64,000 bases of DNA, from assembly GCA_933228675.1 (NCBI GenBank), contig OW121743.1, positions 88,382,768-88,446,767 of the forward strand, given 5' to 3'. Positions within the stretch are counted from its first letter, which is position 1, and the number at the start of each line of letters is the position of its first letter. Positions 23,499 through 35,184 of this stretch are shown here, piece by piece. Source of the DNA: Stomorhina lunata (taxonomy: Eukaryota > Arthropoda > Insecta > Diptera > Rhiniidae). The position numbers were made by a program, and so were the translations under genes. Under the pieces are notes generated by a model. It saw nothing but the letters and a program-made list of their open reading frames with translations. It did not search any database and was not told the DNA's origin.

Positions 23499-24965
23499 GT
23501 ACCTGGTAGACCGAGCCTTGCTCGGAGCTTTATGATAAGCATTTTGAGGAAAATTTTAAAGTTTTTATATATTTTATATTATAAAGTGCTAAAATAAATT
23601 TAGAGGAAAGACATTGTAGAAATATTCAGTTAATTTTGAATTATTTGATTTATTTTGTCCGACCAACACATAGTTTGCATAGTTTACAGTTTAACTCATT
23701 TTGAATAATTTTGGAAATTATTCATATCAACAGAAACCTCTATCGACTCATGCGCAACAACTTTGCTAAAGATTATAGTCTAATCAAATGCACAGTTTAC
23801 GATTTAATTCATTTTGAGTAGTTTTCTGTGGCGCCACCTGTCGGACTTTGCTTATTCCAATACATAAAACTTCTTCGGCTTATCCGTAACAACTTTGCTG
23901 AAGATTATAGCATGATTAAATGTACAGCATACGATTAAATTGACTTTGAGTAAATTTCAGTAGCGCCACCTGTCGAAATTTCTTCATACCAACTAAGAAA
24001 CCTTCGTCGGCTCATGTGCAACAACTTTTCTAAAGATTGTAGCATGATTAAATGTACAGATTACGATTAAATTGACTTTGAGTAAGTTTCTGTGGCGCCA
24101 CCTGTCGGAAATTATTCATACCAACTAAAAAGCCTTCGTCGGCTCATGCGCTACAACTTTGCTAAAGATCATAGCATGATCAAATGTACAGTTTACGATT
24201 TAATTAATTTTTAGTAATTTTCAGTGGCGCCATCTGTCGGAAATTAGTCTTATCAACTTTAAAACCTTCGCCGGCTTATCCGCAACATCTTCGCTAAAGA
24301 GCATAACACAATCAAATTCACAGTTTACTATTCTATAAAGAACATACATACAGACAAACATTCATTTGTTTAAAATAATACTAATTTTCCCCCCTTTTTA
24401 TTCCCTAATTTCTAAAAGTTCCATATGTATATTTGGTACTTTTTTGGTGCCAATTGAATTCGGTACATTTTTTAAAACGCATTTAACATAATGTATAATG
24501 TTCCTATTCATATTACTTTGGAGAAGTTATCATTTTATCCCTTTTTTACCCATTTTGGCTCCAAAATCTAAAAAGTACCAAATACGTGTTTCATGTTTTT
24601 TTTACATCTATTGATTGCAGTTCCAAGTTTCTTTCTATATTCTTTAGTTTAAAATATAAGAGTGGGTTAAAAAGGTGCCAAAAAAACTATTTTCACCCTT
24701 TTTTACCCCCTATCGGACATAGTTTCAAAAAAGTACCAAACACCTGTCCGCTTATTTTCAAAGCTGTTTAAAACGTAATTTTAATTTTGTTTCTATACCT
24801 ATTACTTTAGGAGACATAGCGTTTTCGATTTTTTCCCCTTTTTACCCGTTTTTACCCTCTTAGAGGTAAAAGTTCCAAAAGTCCCTTCTTCTTCGACCTA
24901 TACATCAAAAAAGATACCCACTGTCCAAATTTTATCAAAATCGTTAGAGCCGTTTTCGAGATAGC

Positions 24966-25028
<63 letters not shown>

Positions 25029-25046
25029 TATTGCTCGTTTAAGAAT
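23499..25046 (+). repeat. 1.55-kb tandem unit, copy 1
   Basis: It starts with GTACCTGGTAGACCGAGCC, which forms a CCGAG/CTCGG hairpin, and ends after a (TA)n tract (24972-25023) with 'caattattgctcgtttaagaatata'. Nearly the whole unit is repeated at 25047-26572. It contains four 132-bp repeats with GCGCCA(C/T)CT motifs. Confidence 0.9.
23720..24330 (+). repeat. 132-bp tandem array with GCGCCACCT motifs, copy 1
   Basis: Four or more diverged units carry GCGCCACCT or GCGCCATCT at 23831, 23963, 24095 and 24227, spaced exactly 132 bases apart. The linking phrases are 'aaccttcgtcggctcatgcgcaacaac' and 'tttgctaaagattatagcatgat'. The motif resembles the core of the Drosophila CTCF site (AGGTGGCGC read on the other strand). 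Confidence 0.85.
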
Positions 25047-26572
25047 ATAAGTACCTGGTAGACCGAGCCTTGCTCGGAGCTTTATGATAAGCATTTTGAG
25101 GAAAATTTTAATGTTTTTATATATTTTATATTATAAAGTGCTAAAATAAATTTAGAGGAAAGACATTGTAGAAATATTCAGTTAATTTTGAATTATTTGA
25201 TTTATTTTGTCCGACCAACACATAGTTTGCATAGTTTACAGTTTAACTCATTTTGAATAATTTTGGAAATTATTCATATCAACAGAAACCTCTGTCGACT
25301 CATGCGCAACAACTTTGCTAAAGATTATAGTCTGATCAAATGCACAGTTTACGATTTAATTCATTTTGAGTAGTTTTCTGTGGCGCCACCTGTCGGACTT
25401 TGCTTATTCCAATTCATAAACCTTCTTCGGCTTATCCGTAACAACTTTGCTGAAGATTATAGCATGATTAAATTGACTTTGAGTAAATTTCAGTAGCGCC
25501 ACCTGTCGAAATTTCTTCATACCAACTAAGAAACCTTCGTCGGCTCATGTGCAACAACTTTGCTAAAGATTGTAGCATGATTAAATGTATAGACTACGAT
25601 TAATTTGACTTTGAGTAAGTTTCTGTAGCGCCACCTGTCGAAAATTATTCATACCAACTAAAAAGCCTTCGTCGGCTCATGCGCTACAACTTTGCTAAAG
25701 ATCATAGCATGATCAAATGTACAGTTTACGATTTAATTAATTTTTAGTTATTTTCAGTGGCGCCATCTGTCGGAAATTAGTCTTATCAACTTTAAAACCT
25801 TCGCCGGCTTATCCGCAACATCTTCGCTAAAGAGCATAACACAATCAAATTCACAGTTTACTATTCTATAAAGAACATACATACAGACAAACATTCATTT
25901 GTTTAAAATAATACTAATTTTTCTCCCTTCTTATTCCCTAATTTCTAAAAGTTCCATATGTATATTTGGTACTTTTTTGGTGCCAATTGAATTCGGTACA
26001 TTTTTTTAAAACGCATTTAACATAATGTATAATGTTCCTATTCATATTCATATTACTTTGGAGATGTTAAGTTATAATTTTATCCCTTTTTTACCCATTT
26101 TGGCTCCAAAATCAAAAAAGTACCAAATACGTGTTTCATGTTTTTTTTACATCTATTGATTGCAGTACCAAATTTCTTTCTATATTCTTTAGTTTAAAAT
26201 ATAAGAGTGAGTTAAAAAGGTGCCAAAAAAACTATTTTCACCCTTTTTTACCCCCTATCGGACATAGTTTCAAAAAAGTACCAAACACCTGTCCGCTTAT
26301 TTTCAAAGCTGTTTAAAACGTAATTTTAATTTTGTTTCTATACCTTTTACTTTAGGAGACATAGCGTTTTCGATTTTTTCCCCTTTTTACCCGTTTTTAC
26401 CCTCTTAGAGGTAAAAGTTCCAAAAGTCCCTTCTTCTTCGACCTATACATCAAAAAAGATACCCACTGTCCAAATTTTATCAAAATCGTTAGAGCCGTTT
26501 TCGAGATAGCCATTCTATATATATATATATATATATATACAATTATTGCTCGTTTAAGAATATAAGATAATA
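25047..26572 (+). repeat. 1.55-kb tandem unit, copy 2
   Basis: Near-identical to 23499-25046, with a 19-base deletion in one of the 132-bp units and a shorter (TA)n tract (26515-26540). High identity indicates a recent tandem duplication inside the Helitron-like element. Confidence 0.9.
25265..25880 (+). repeat. 132-bp tandem array with GCGCCACCT motifs, copy 2
   Basis: GCGCC(A)(C/T)CT motifs lie at 25383, 25496, 25628 and 25760. The first spacing is 113 because of a 19-base deletion, and the others are 132. The array is otherwise like the one at 23720-24330. Confidence 0.85.
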
Positions 26573-26745
26573 CATTAAGAAAAATTTACCATATTTACCA
26601 AATATGCAAATACATTAATAAAGTATTCAATTAAAAAATTAATAAAAATATTTCATTATTATTAATTTTTAAAGAAAGTCATAACACAGTAACACGTTAA
26701 AAACTTTAACTACCAACCCGGGCAATGCCGGGTAAAATCAGCTGG

Positions 26746-27427
26746 TGTTTTATATAATTGTGTAATTTTTTAATTCAAAATTCATATTTTTAACACGGCT
26801 CTATTACTTTTTCTAAATAAAGAAATTAATAATACAGAATTTTGATATTTATGAAATTGACACACAGAATTTCCCAAATATCAAAATTCTATATTATTTA
26901 TTTCTGCCGCACTAATAATAAACCTATATAAACCTTCATATGCATATCAGGATTGGATCTTTTAAGAAAAACAATCAATTGATTTTTTCCTTTTTAAGTT
27001 GTCTACAAAATCGTTTAATGTGTGTGATTGGTAACAACAAATCACCAACAATTAATTAGAATTTATTTGCTGCTCTATTGGACAACAAAAGGAACAGCAG
27101 CAACTTCATCATCGTTATAAGCAGTAGCAACAACGACACACAGACAGACAGACTGTTAGAAATAATATTGGCAAATCAACAAAAACATACTTCATCAACA
27201 ACAATAACTAACAACAACTTACATAGAATTGACAACAACAATATATTCAATATTCAATATTCAATATTGGAATAACAACAACAGTATGATAAGTAGATAC
27301 AACAACAACAAATGCTAATGGAAGAAAAATCGTTGGTATATAAAACAATCGAATGAAATTGAACTTTATGGAAAAGGACATTAGGGAGGTTTGATGAGAA
27401 ATTATAAAATCATAATCTGACTATAAA
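26746..27427. other. Non-coding stretch with CAA-rich tract
   Basis: The segment 27060-27310 is rich in CAA/ACA triplets and short CAGA repeats. The 65-codon Asn/Thr-rich frame inside it (27078) follows from that composition. I see no host gene. Confidence 0.5.
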
Positions 27428-27429
27428 TA

Positions 27430-28625
27430 AAGAGTGCTCTAAATAAAATTTGTAGTTGGATTTTCTTAAATAAAAATCAAACCTTTTAATATAAAAACTC
27501 TAAATTGCAAAATTATCGACTTTTTTCGGAAACCCATTAAAGATTTTACTGTTGCTTCTGATACCTTTTTGGAGCATGTGTTCCACCTGCGCTTAAAATC
27601 GGACATGTTCTTAGAAATCTTTCCTGTGTTCTTCAATTCCTTTTTTACCAGAGCCCAATACCTCTCCACAGGCCGAAGTTCTGGACAGTTAGGTGGATTT
27701 GCCTCTCGTGGTACAAAAATGACATTATTCTTTGAGTACCACTCAAGTGCCTTTTTTCCATAATGGCATTATGCCAAATCGGGCCAAAAAAATGTAGTCA
27801 CTCTGTGCTCTCTTAAAAAGGGTAACAACCGTTTTTGTAGGCACTCCTTTATATAAATTTCTGTGTTTATTGTGCCAGATGCCACAAATACTTTACTTCT
27901 TTTGCCACAACTGCAAATAGCTTGCCACACGAGAAACTTCTTAGGGAATTTTGTTTGTTTTTTTGTGCGAAACTCTTGCCGAACATTGCCCCGTTTATCA
28001 GCAACATAAAAATCTTGACCAGGATGTTGAGAAAAGTCTGCCAGTACGTATGTTTCATCATTCATCACACAACAGGTGTATTTTTTTATAAAATCAGACT
28101 TCAATTTTTTCGCTCGTTTTTTTTGCTTCTAAGTTCTTTATAGCATTGCGATCTGGAACCTTTTGGACTTTGTATGTCTTCAGTCCAGCATAAGCTTTGA
28201 CTCTATGTGCAAAATTCGTAGAACATTTCACCGTACGAGCTGCTTTTCTTAAAGAAGTGTTAGGTGCTCTTCGAAAGAGTCGCTCGACATCTTTTGCCTT
28301 ACCAATATCTGTAGGACCTTTTTTCCTCCCTATACCTATACCGTCTGATGGCATTAGAAACCGTTCGAGGGTCAACTTTCAAATTTTTAGCTATTTTTTT
28401 AAAAGTCCATGACGGATTTTTTTTTGAAAAGTTTTAATTATATTTTCACGAACTTTTTTTCGCAGTCCATTTTGATTGAAATAACTATTGAAAATTAATT
28501 ATTTCTAAAATAATAGTATCTGACATATCTATAGAAACTAACTTGATCAAAAAATAAATTATTTCTTGCACTCTGGATAAATTTTGTCTAAAATAGTAAA
28601 TGCATATTTTTTTTAGAACACTCTT
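27430..28625 (-). mobile_element. DD37E Tc1/mariner element, defective copy
   Basis: This 1,196-bp copy of the element at 55856-57152 is bounded by AAGAGTG-type tips and TA duplications (27428-27429 and 28626-28627). It is about 100 bp shorter, owing mainly to a deletion of about 30 bp near the second helix-turn-helix segment and one of about 65 bp at the transposase C-terminus. Confidence 0.93.
27500..28470 (-). pseudogene. DD37E transposase pseudogene
   Basis: The remnant aligns over its length with the intact transposase at 56011-57021. The start codon is at 28470-28468. Damage includes frameshifts in the N-terminal DNA-binding part, a deletion before the GRKKG motif, a frameshift near 28100, and a stop replacing the serine after PDLA near the second catalytic Asp (27768-27770). 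The C-terminus is also deleted. It cannot make an active transposase but keeps terminal repeats that an intact copy might mobilise. Confidence 0.92.
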
Positions 28626-28711
28626 TAGTCTTACAATGCTTTAAGTATTGAACTTCAAATATATGATAGAAGAAAAACCTTAGCTGCGTTTTGAATTATT
28701 AGCCAAGGTTT

Positions 28712-29225
28712 TTATACCCTTCACCATAGGTGGAAAGGGTATTATAAGTTTGTGCTGATGTATGTAACGCAAATATTTGCCTTAGAACCTTTTAGTATAC
28801 CAATAGACTTAGAATCACTTTCTGAGTTGATTTGAATGCCTGTTCGTCCGTCCGTTCATGAAATTATTCTAAAGATAATTTGATGAAATTTGGCTTAGAT
28901 AATTTTTTTGATATTGGGACTATTGAAGTTCGTCAAAATGGTACCTTTCAAAGGTCCCACTTACCGCAATTGATACTTTTTAACACAAATATCAATATTT
29001 GTTCATGAAATTTTAAACAAATACTTCTTATGTAAGCCAAAACACATTTTGTTGAAATCGGTCCACATTTGACCATAGCTTCTTTATAAACTCTTCTATA
29101 AAAACGCACTCAATAAGACAAATATCACTAAAACTGTAATCAATTTGCTAAATTTCAAAATAATTGGTCCACATTTATCCCTAGCCCTTATATAAGTCCA
29201 AATGACTGAAACAGCTTAAATATAT
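28712..29225 (-). mobile_element. Dispersed GTCY-type element, truncated
   Basis: It starts with the hairpin end (TATACCCTTCACCATAGGTGG...AAAGGG), carries a short GTCCGTCCGTTC tract, and follows the same order of blocks as 42450-43200. The opposite end is missing. The sequence passes near 29225 into the 132-bp repeats. Confidence 0.8.
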
Positions 29226-29229
29226 AAGT

Positions 29230-29700
29230 CTTGTTTGCTATTGATCATATGCACTTGATCATATTATGCTTTTTAGCAAAGTTAGTATGGTCGACAAAGA
29301 TTTCCGACAGGTGGCGCCACAGAAAATACTCAAAATGAATTAAATAGTAAACTGTGCATTTGGTCATGCTATGATCTTTAGCAAATTTGTTGCGCATAAG
29401 CTGACGAAGGTTTCCAAGTTGGTATGACCAATTGCCGATAGGTGGCGCCAGTAAAAAATGTTCAAAATTAATTAAATCATAAACTGTGTATTTGATAATG
29501 CTATGATCTTTAGCAAAGTTATTGCGCATGAGTCGACGAAGGTTTCTTAGTCGGTATGACAGGTGGCGCCACAGAAAATTATTCAAAGTGAATTATTAAA
29601 ATAGTAAACTGTGCATTCGATTATTATGATCTTTATGCTATGATCTTTGGAAAAGTTGTTGCTCATAAGTCGATGGAGGTTTCTAAGTTGGTATGATGAA
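29230..29700 (-). repeat. 132-bp repeats, inverted fragment
   Basis: Three diverged units in the opposite orientation to the Helitron-internal arrays carry AGGTGGCGC at 29309, 29440 and 29561. They continue to a partial unit near 29700 and a trace of the 'gaccgagcc' boundary phrase. This is probably a fragment of a second Helitron-like copy. Confidence 0.8.
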
Positions 29701-29734
29701 AGTGTTAAAGAACAAGGCTGAGTCTATATATAAA

Positions 29735-31366
29735 AAATACCTACTTCAAATTTGTTGAACATTAGTTCTTTACTGAACCCCCCTATTTAGCCTTACAACA
29801 ATACTACCAATAAATCCATAGACTTAAGCATTAAATTAACTAAAAAAAAGCCAATTTGTCGTAACCAATGTATGAAGCTTATTTATTATTTTAAGCTATT
29901 TATGTTGTTGTTCTTTTTTCTCCATTCTTTTACGCTCAAAAGGGTCAGGGATTATAAGGGGGACACAATATAAAAAATCTGCTTCGATTTATTTAGAAGA
30001 AATAAAGTACGAGTAGCCTGTAGCAGAAAAAAAGGGAACGAAAATATATGAGATTTTATCAAAATGGTTTGATATTTGTTCAATATTGAATTATTTGATT
30101 TTTGCATCTTTAACATAAATTACAATAAAAAAAAATAGTTGGAAAAATCCAATGAATGAAAGTTCTTTGAAGGGAATTAAATTGGAAAATCAAGGGTAAA
30201 TAAACAAATGTAATTATTGAGGGCTAACTTGAGGATAACACATACGAGTACTTGGGCATATGTAGTAAAACCATAAATTTTACGCTTAAAAAAGTGAACA
30301 AAAATCGTCTCAAGTTTCAGGAAATAGAGGTGGGAAATTGCAAAAGTAGTTAGTTTTGCTTATGTTAAAAGTTTTTTAAAATAAAATCCTAGAAAGTAAT
30401 ACATATTCAAATAAAAGTTTATAGGTAATAAAACTATAAAAATCAAAAGGAAATAGATTTTTATACGCAAAGTAAAAGAAATCATGAAAATTTATTGCGA
30501 ACAAAATTTTGATTGTCTATAAAAAACTACTCTATAAATATTTTATTTAACTTCCAAAATGAATAAATCTCCTACCCCTTCTACAAACTCCAAAAACAAT
30601 TCTATATGTCTGTATGTCATGACAAATCTGTGTTTAACATGTTTAACATAAAGACAAAATTTATTTCCGTTTCCTTAAACAACAAAAACTACATCATCAT
30701 TATCATAAAACGAGGAAGAAAAAAATAAAAGACTCCAGAGTCTATTAAATGTACTGACAAAATATTAAGAACGGAAATTTGTTTTTCTTGATGGTCTTTT
30801 TCACAGTTGTTGATTTTAGACAAAAATGGATTTCAATTTTTTTCCTTTTTTTATATGTAAAAACATTATAGCAAATAACTCCTTTGTCTGAGATGTGACA
30901 AAAAGTCCTTTGACCAACATTTTCAAAAAGAGTTGATTACAAAATCATTACCAAACTTAAACTAATAGAAACTTTTACAAAAAAAAAAAAAAAAAACACA
31001 ACGAAGAAAAAAACATTTCTTAGTTTTATGTTTAAGGTTACAGTGTTTAACTTTAACCCTCCTTTGGTCACAACTTTTGTCTCAACCCATTCCTACTTAA
31101 ATACATACATATATTATATTTGCTCTAGTTGTTCCCAACTAACTCCCCCACCTTACATGTCGTCATGTCCAAATAGGACAAATGTAAAAAAATAACCCTC
31201 ATTATGTTATTTTACCCTCAATACCACAAAAATCGTTGACAGAAAAATGAACAATATGAGTTTCCCTGGTCAGCAATAATCATCATTACAATTGTAATAA
31301 TCATTTGCCAAAAGTTTTTGAAAAGTAATAAAGGCCAGTTGACCGCTATGCACGTGGATTTTGGGA
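29735..31366. other. AT-rich non-coding stretch
   Basis: No gene or known repeat could be supported. There is a poly(A) run at about 30979-30997. Confidence 0.45.
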
Positions 31367-31510
31367 CTCGTGTCGTTATAAATCAGGAATGTATAATGGA
31401 GTATAAAACTATAATACTAGTTAAAACTGAGTATATGACAATAGTCTGAGTCAAGTGTAAGACAATAGTCAGAATTTCCAAGAGTATAAGACTATATTTC
31501 TACAAAGTTA
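31367..31510 (+). repeat. Uninterrupted copy of a local repeat
   Basis: The segment from GTCGTTATAAATCAGGAATG to GAGTATAAGACTATATTTCT matches 33339-33459 joined to 34487-34535. It serves as an empty-site copy for the dispersed element inserted at 33461-34486. Confidence 0.7.
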
Positions 31511-32015
31511 CACAGTGGGTTGTCCAAAATTTAGGGAAACAATTCAAAAACGTAGCTATTGAGGAGGAGTATTCGAGCTTAAGTTAGGTATTTGGAGTCA
31601 GTAGGCTTAGCAAGAGGGAAGCTATATGGCCTTTAAGTAGAGCACTTTGCGTTTTTCGAAAATAAAAATGTTCCGGAAGTCACATTTTTATTCCTATATA
31701 AAAGATTTTTATATATACGAAATCTACTAACTTAGATCTACAAAAAAACATTATGTTTAAATGGTGTTTCCTATAGTTATGAGATATTCGACTTAATTTT
31801 TTTTGTTTAACTTTTTGACGACTACAATTAGGTCTAGAATTATAATAACGGATCTAATTTTTTCCCGATTTTTCCTAAATTTATTTTATTTTAAAAATCA
31901 CAAAGAATGCATAAATCACATAAAAATTAGATATTAAGTGAGAAACAGTGTAAGAAAGACAAAATAAAATTTTTATAGCTTTCCTTATTAATTTTCATTT
32001 CCAAAAATTATACTA

Positions 32016-32145
32016 TATGTGACCCGGTCTATGAAAAGGTGGCTTATGACTCAAAAACAAAATTTAGAAAAATTAGTTAATTTTTCGAAATATTTATCTA
32101 ATTTTTCGAAATTTTGTTTTTCCCTTTTCGTAGACCTGGTCACAT
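32016..32145. mobile_element. Short palindromic MITE, copy 1
   Basis: The ends are TATGTGACCCGGTCT and its near-complement GACCTGGTCACATA. The interior AAAACAAAATTT/AAATTTTGTTTT arms pair. A second copy lies at 40452-40598. It has no coding capacity. Confidence 0.75.
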
Positions 32146-32168
32146 ATATATATGTTTATTAAGAAGTA

Positions 32169-33098
32169 TCGGGTGTTTTTTATTGAGGTATAGAACTTTA
32201 AGATGGCATCACTTTTTTTAACTGGCGGCCATTTTGTCAGCTGTCAAGTGATTAATATTTAATTTGGTTTGCCATTTCATCATGAACAGGTTGACAAAAG
32301 AACAACGCTTGCAAATCGTGCAAATTTATTTCGAAAATAATGGTTCAGTTCGCGAAGTTTACCGCAAGCTCCGTCCATTTTATGGTCGACATAATCGTCC
32401 ATCAGAGCAATTAATTCGGTTAACCATGGATCGTTTTCGCACTACGTTTACTCTATGTGATAATACGCATCCGCAGCGACGTCGAACAGTGCGCACCGAA
32501 GAAACAATTGCCGCTGTAGAGCAAAGTGTTGAAGAGGACCCGAATGAATCGATTCGCCACCGTGCACAGCAATTGGAGCTTTGTCCATCAACTTTATAGA
32601 AGATTTTGCGCAAAGATCTTGGCTTGCGACCTTACAAGATCCAGCTTGAGCAAGAATTAAAGCCGCGAGACCATGCAATGCGTCGTGATTTTGGTGTATG
32701 GGCCGAAAATGAGATTGATCTCGATGCTGATTTTCATCGCAAATTGGTCAATTGGCCACCAAGATCGTGCGATTTGACACCACTGGATTATTTTCTTTGG
32801 GGATATGTGAAGTCGCTCTTCTACGCCAACAAACCAGAAACGTTAGGGGACTTGGAAGCCAACATTCGTGGCGTTATTGCCAACATACGGCCCCATATGC
32901 TCGAAAAAGTTGTTGAAAATTGGACCTGTAGAATTGGCTTTATTCGAGCCAGCCGCGGCGGCCACATGCCCGAAATCATATTTAAACATTAATGGCATAA
33001 AATTATCCTTCCAATAAAGCCAAATTGATGGACATTAAAACGATTTTCTTGTGTTTTATTTCAATTCGAAGTTCTATACCTCTAAAAAAAACACCCAT
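32169..33098 (+). mobile_element. Mariner-family element, internally deleted
   Basis: Imperfect terminal inverted repeats (GGGTGTTTTTT...GAGGTATAGAACTT) lie at both ends, with TA at 32167-32168 and 33099-33100. The transposase is interrupted (see the pseudogene). At about 930 bp it is well short of a normal 1.3-kb mariner element. Confidence 0.85.
32282..32992 (+). pseudogene. Mariner transposase pseudogene (possibly DD41D/rosa-like)
   Basis: The N-terminal helix-turn-helix part (MNRLTKEQRLQIVQIYFENN) and the C-terminal segment (WPPRSCDLTPLDYFLWGYVK to MPEIIFKH) are clear mariner-family sequence. A TAG stop at 32597-32599 interrupts the frame. The whole central part between AENEIDLDADFHRK and LVNWPPRSCD is missing, which removes the first two catalytic aspartates. 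Roughly 350 bp appear deleted compared with a typical full-length relative. Placement with the rosa-like (DD41D) group is from memory of the C-terminal motif and is less certain. Confidence 0.85.
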
Positions 33099-33460
33099 TA
33101 TTTTATATTTTAAAAAATGTTATCACTTTTTTTTTTGCAAAAACCACATAAAGATACTTTTTATAAACTTAAACTTAACTACATATAATTTTTTATAGAC
33201 TTAAGATTTTCCATTAATTCCTTTTTGTATGATTTATACATTCGATAGAAATAAAATAAAAGAAATTTCGGAAAAATCGGCAAAAATTTGGATCCGATAT
33301 TAGCAAAATTCTAGGTCAAAGTCGTTAAAAAGTGTCGTTATAAATCGGGAATGTATAGAGGAGATTTTAAAATAATAATTCAGTCTGGGTTTAAGAACAG
33401 AGTATTAAGCTAAAACTAAATATAAGTTTAATTAAAACTATAGTCTGAATCTCAGTGTAC

Positions 33461-34486
33461 AAGTAAGAAAAGCGGCTATAGCTTTTCATACTTGTCAAGC
33501 CCGACTAGATGATACCCTTCACTACTTAGGTCATATATGGACCAAAATTTAACAAGTTTTCCTTAAAGCTTAAAGACATACATACATATACTACTTGTTA
33601 TTTTTTTCAAAATTTCGAAATTTAAGTAGATTAATGTCATTTACGACTAAGGGCCTGATATGGTTAGCTCCCATATCAGGGTTAGTTGTGAATTTATTGT
33701 TACCAAATTACGGTTATTGGTGTATATTTACTAAATATTTTTCTGTGTAAAGTTTTAGAAATAAAATGCATTTATCTTTAGATTTATTAGCGTTTTTGTG
33801 CTTTTATGGGTATTTAACACGTTCCCTGCAGCGTGTACCGAAAACAGTACACGCGTAGCTTAATTTTACGCCAACGTGTTTTTTTTTCTAATTAAACTTT
33901 TTTTCTCTAAATTTTCATTCCCGTTATAATTATTTTATGTTATTTAGTGATGTTTAGAGGAATTTTTGCATCGTGTACTGATAACGGTACACGCAAATAA
34001 TATAAGTTCTTTCAAAAACAAAAAAAAAATAAGAATTTATACAAAATTATTAAAGCGCTTACCGTGTACTGTTTTCGGTACACGCGGCGTAGAAATGACA
34101 CCTAGTGAAAAACAGCTTGGCAGGGAACGTGTTAAACGACTTTTGAGAATGTGGCTTTTATGGGAGATATGGTAAAATATAGGCCGATTCCTACAAAATT
34201 AGGTACACTGATAAAGGTTACCATAAGCAATATTTAGGCTGTAAAGTGTCAAAAACTCTATTCCGGAAAGATATCACTATGAGGGGTACAAGAAATAGTA
34301 ATCCGATTTTGCCCAAAAAGTATATGAAGTTACAACCTGTACATTGATAACAAACTTACATGGATATCCTGCCAGCCAGGTTGCCAGCCAGTCGGTGTGA
34401 TTCGATCGGTATACTAAAAGGTAGGTCTCAGACCAATATTTTTGTGCGTTATAAACATAAACCTATGGTGGTGAAGGGTATCAAAA
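33461..34486 (+). mobile_element. Full-length dispersed GTCY-type element
   Basis: The element begins with AAGTAAGAAAAG and a CAAGCCCGAC phrase and ends with CCTATGGTGGTGAAGGGTAT. Its flanks rejoin to match the uninterrupted copy at 31367-31510, which supports the boundaries. The interior contains a 314-bp piggyBac-like MITE (33818-34131). There is no ORF of its own. Confidence 0.8.
33818..34131. mobile_element. piggyBac-like MITE with TTAA duplication
   Basis: The inverted tips CACGTTCCCTGC/GCAGGGAACGTG are exact, and TTAA directly flanks both sides (33814-33817 and 34132-34135), the hallmark of piggyBac-type insertion. Inside are three 22-bp palindrome-like motifs, CGTGTAC...GTACACG, at 33832-33853, 33972-33993 and 34063-34084. 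The first and third are exact reverse complements of each other. The element has no coding capacity. Confidence 0.85.
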
Positions 34487-34599
34487 TATAGTCAGAATAT
34501 CTATTAGTATAAGACTATATTTCTAACGTTAGCGGCAGAAGTCTTTAGTCTAAATATGAGGCAGTACATGACTATAGTCTAAGTATAGCACAAGGAAAT

Positions 34600-35184
34600 A
34601 TATATGTTTAATTATCTTGGAAACTACAAGAGATAGAACGATTTAATCAAATATCTGTGATCACTAAAATAAATTACAAAATTCGTACTAATATTCAATA
34701 AATCGAAAATTTTTATATGGAAATATAAAAGTTCAATTATCTTGGAAACTACAAGAGATAGAGAGATTTATGAATAAATCTGCGATCACTAAAATAATTT
34801 TAAAATTCGTACTATTAATTTATATTTCGAAAACTTCTATATTTAAAAATAAAAATTCAATTATCTTGGAAACTTAAAGAGATAGTGCGAATATAGCAAA
34901 AAAAATGTGATCACTATAAAATTTCAAGATTCTTACAAATAACCCATATCTCAATTTTTATATTTTTTTTATTTTTTTCAATTATCTTGAAAACGCTAAA
35001 AATATTTTCAAAATTCGTGCTATTAATAAATTTTTCGAAAATGTTTATATGTAAATAATAAAATATAAAAATTCAATTATCTTGGGAACTACAAGAGATA
35101 GAAAATCTGTGCTCACTAAAAAAAAATTTTAAATTCGTACTAATAATAGAAATATCGAAAATTTGTATGGGGAACTATAAAAGT
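34600..35184 (+). repeat. About 125-130-bp degenerate tandem repeats
   Basis: Repeats centred on 'ttcaattatcttggaaactacaagagatag' with linking phrases 'tctgtgatcactaaaa' and 'aaaattcgtacta'. The array resumes at 35425-35760 after a SINE insertion, and related units occur at 62440-62840. Confidence 0.85.

Larger units (their letters stand above)
22673..26745 (+). mobile_element. Non-autonomous Helitron-like element
   Basis: The 5' end is A|TC followed by TTATATATCTATAAAA and GTATGTATGTCTGTTTGTATG. The phrases 'ccgaaactagaggaccgattttt' that follow are typical of insect Helitron 5' regions. The 3' end has a hairpin, ACCCGG/CCGGGT (26716-26733), then eight bases and CTGG, followed by T. This fits the Helitron pattern of a 3' hairpin plus CTRR inserted between A and T. 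There is no RepHel gene. The interior is filled by about 140-bp repeats (22754-23260) and two 1.55-kb tandem copies. Confidence 0.72.
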
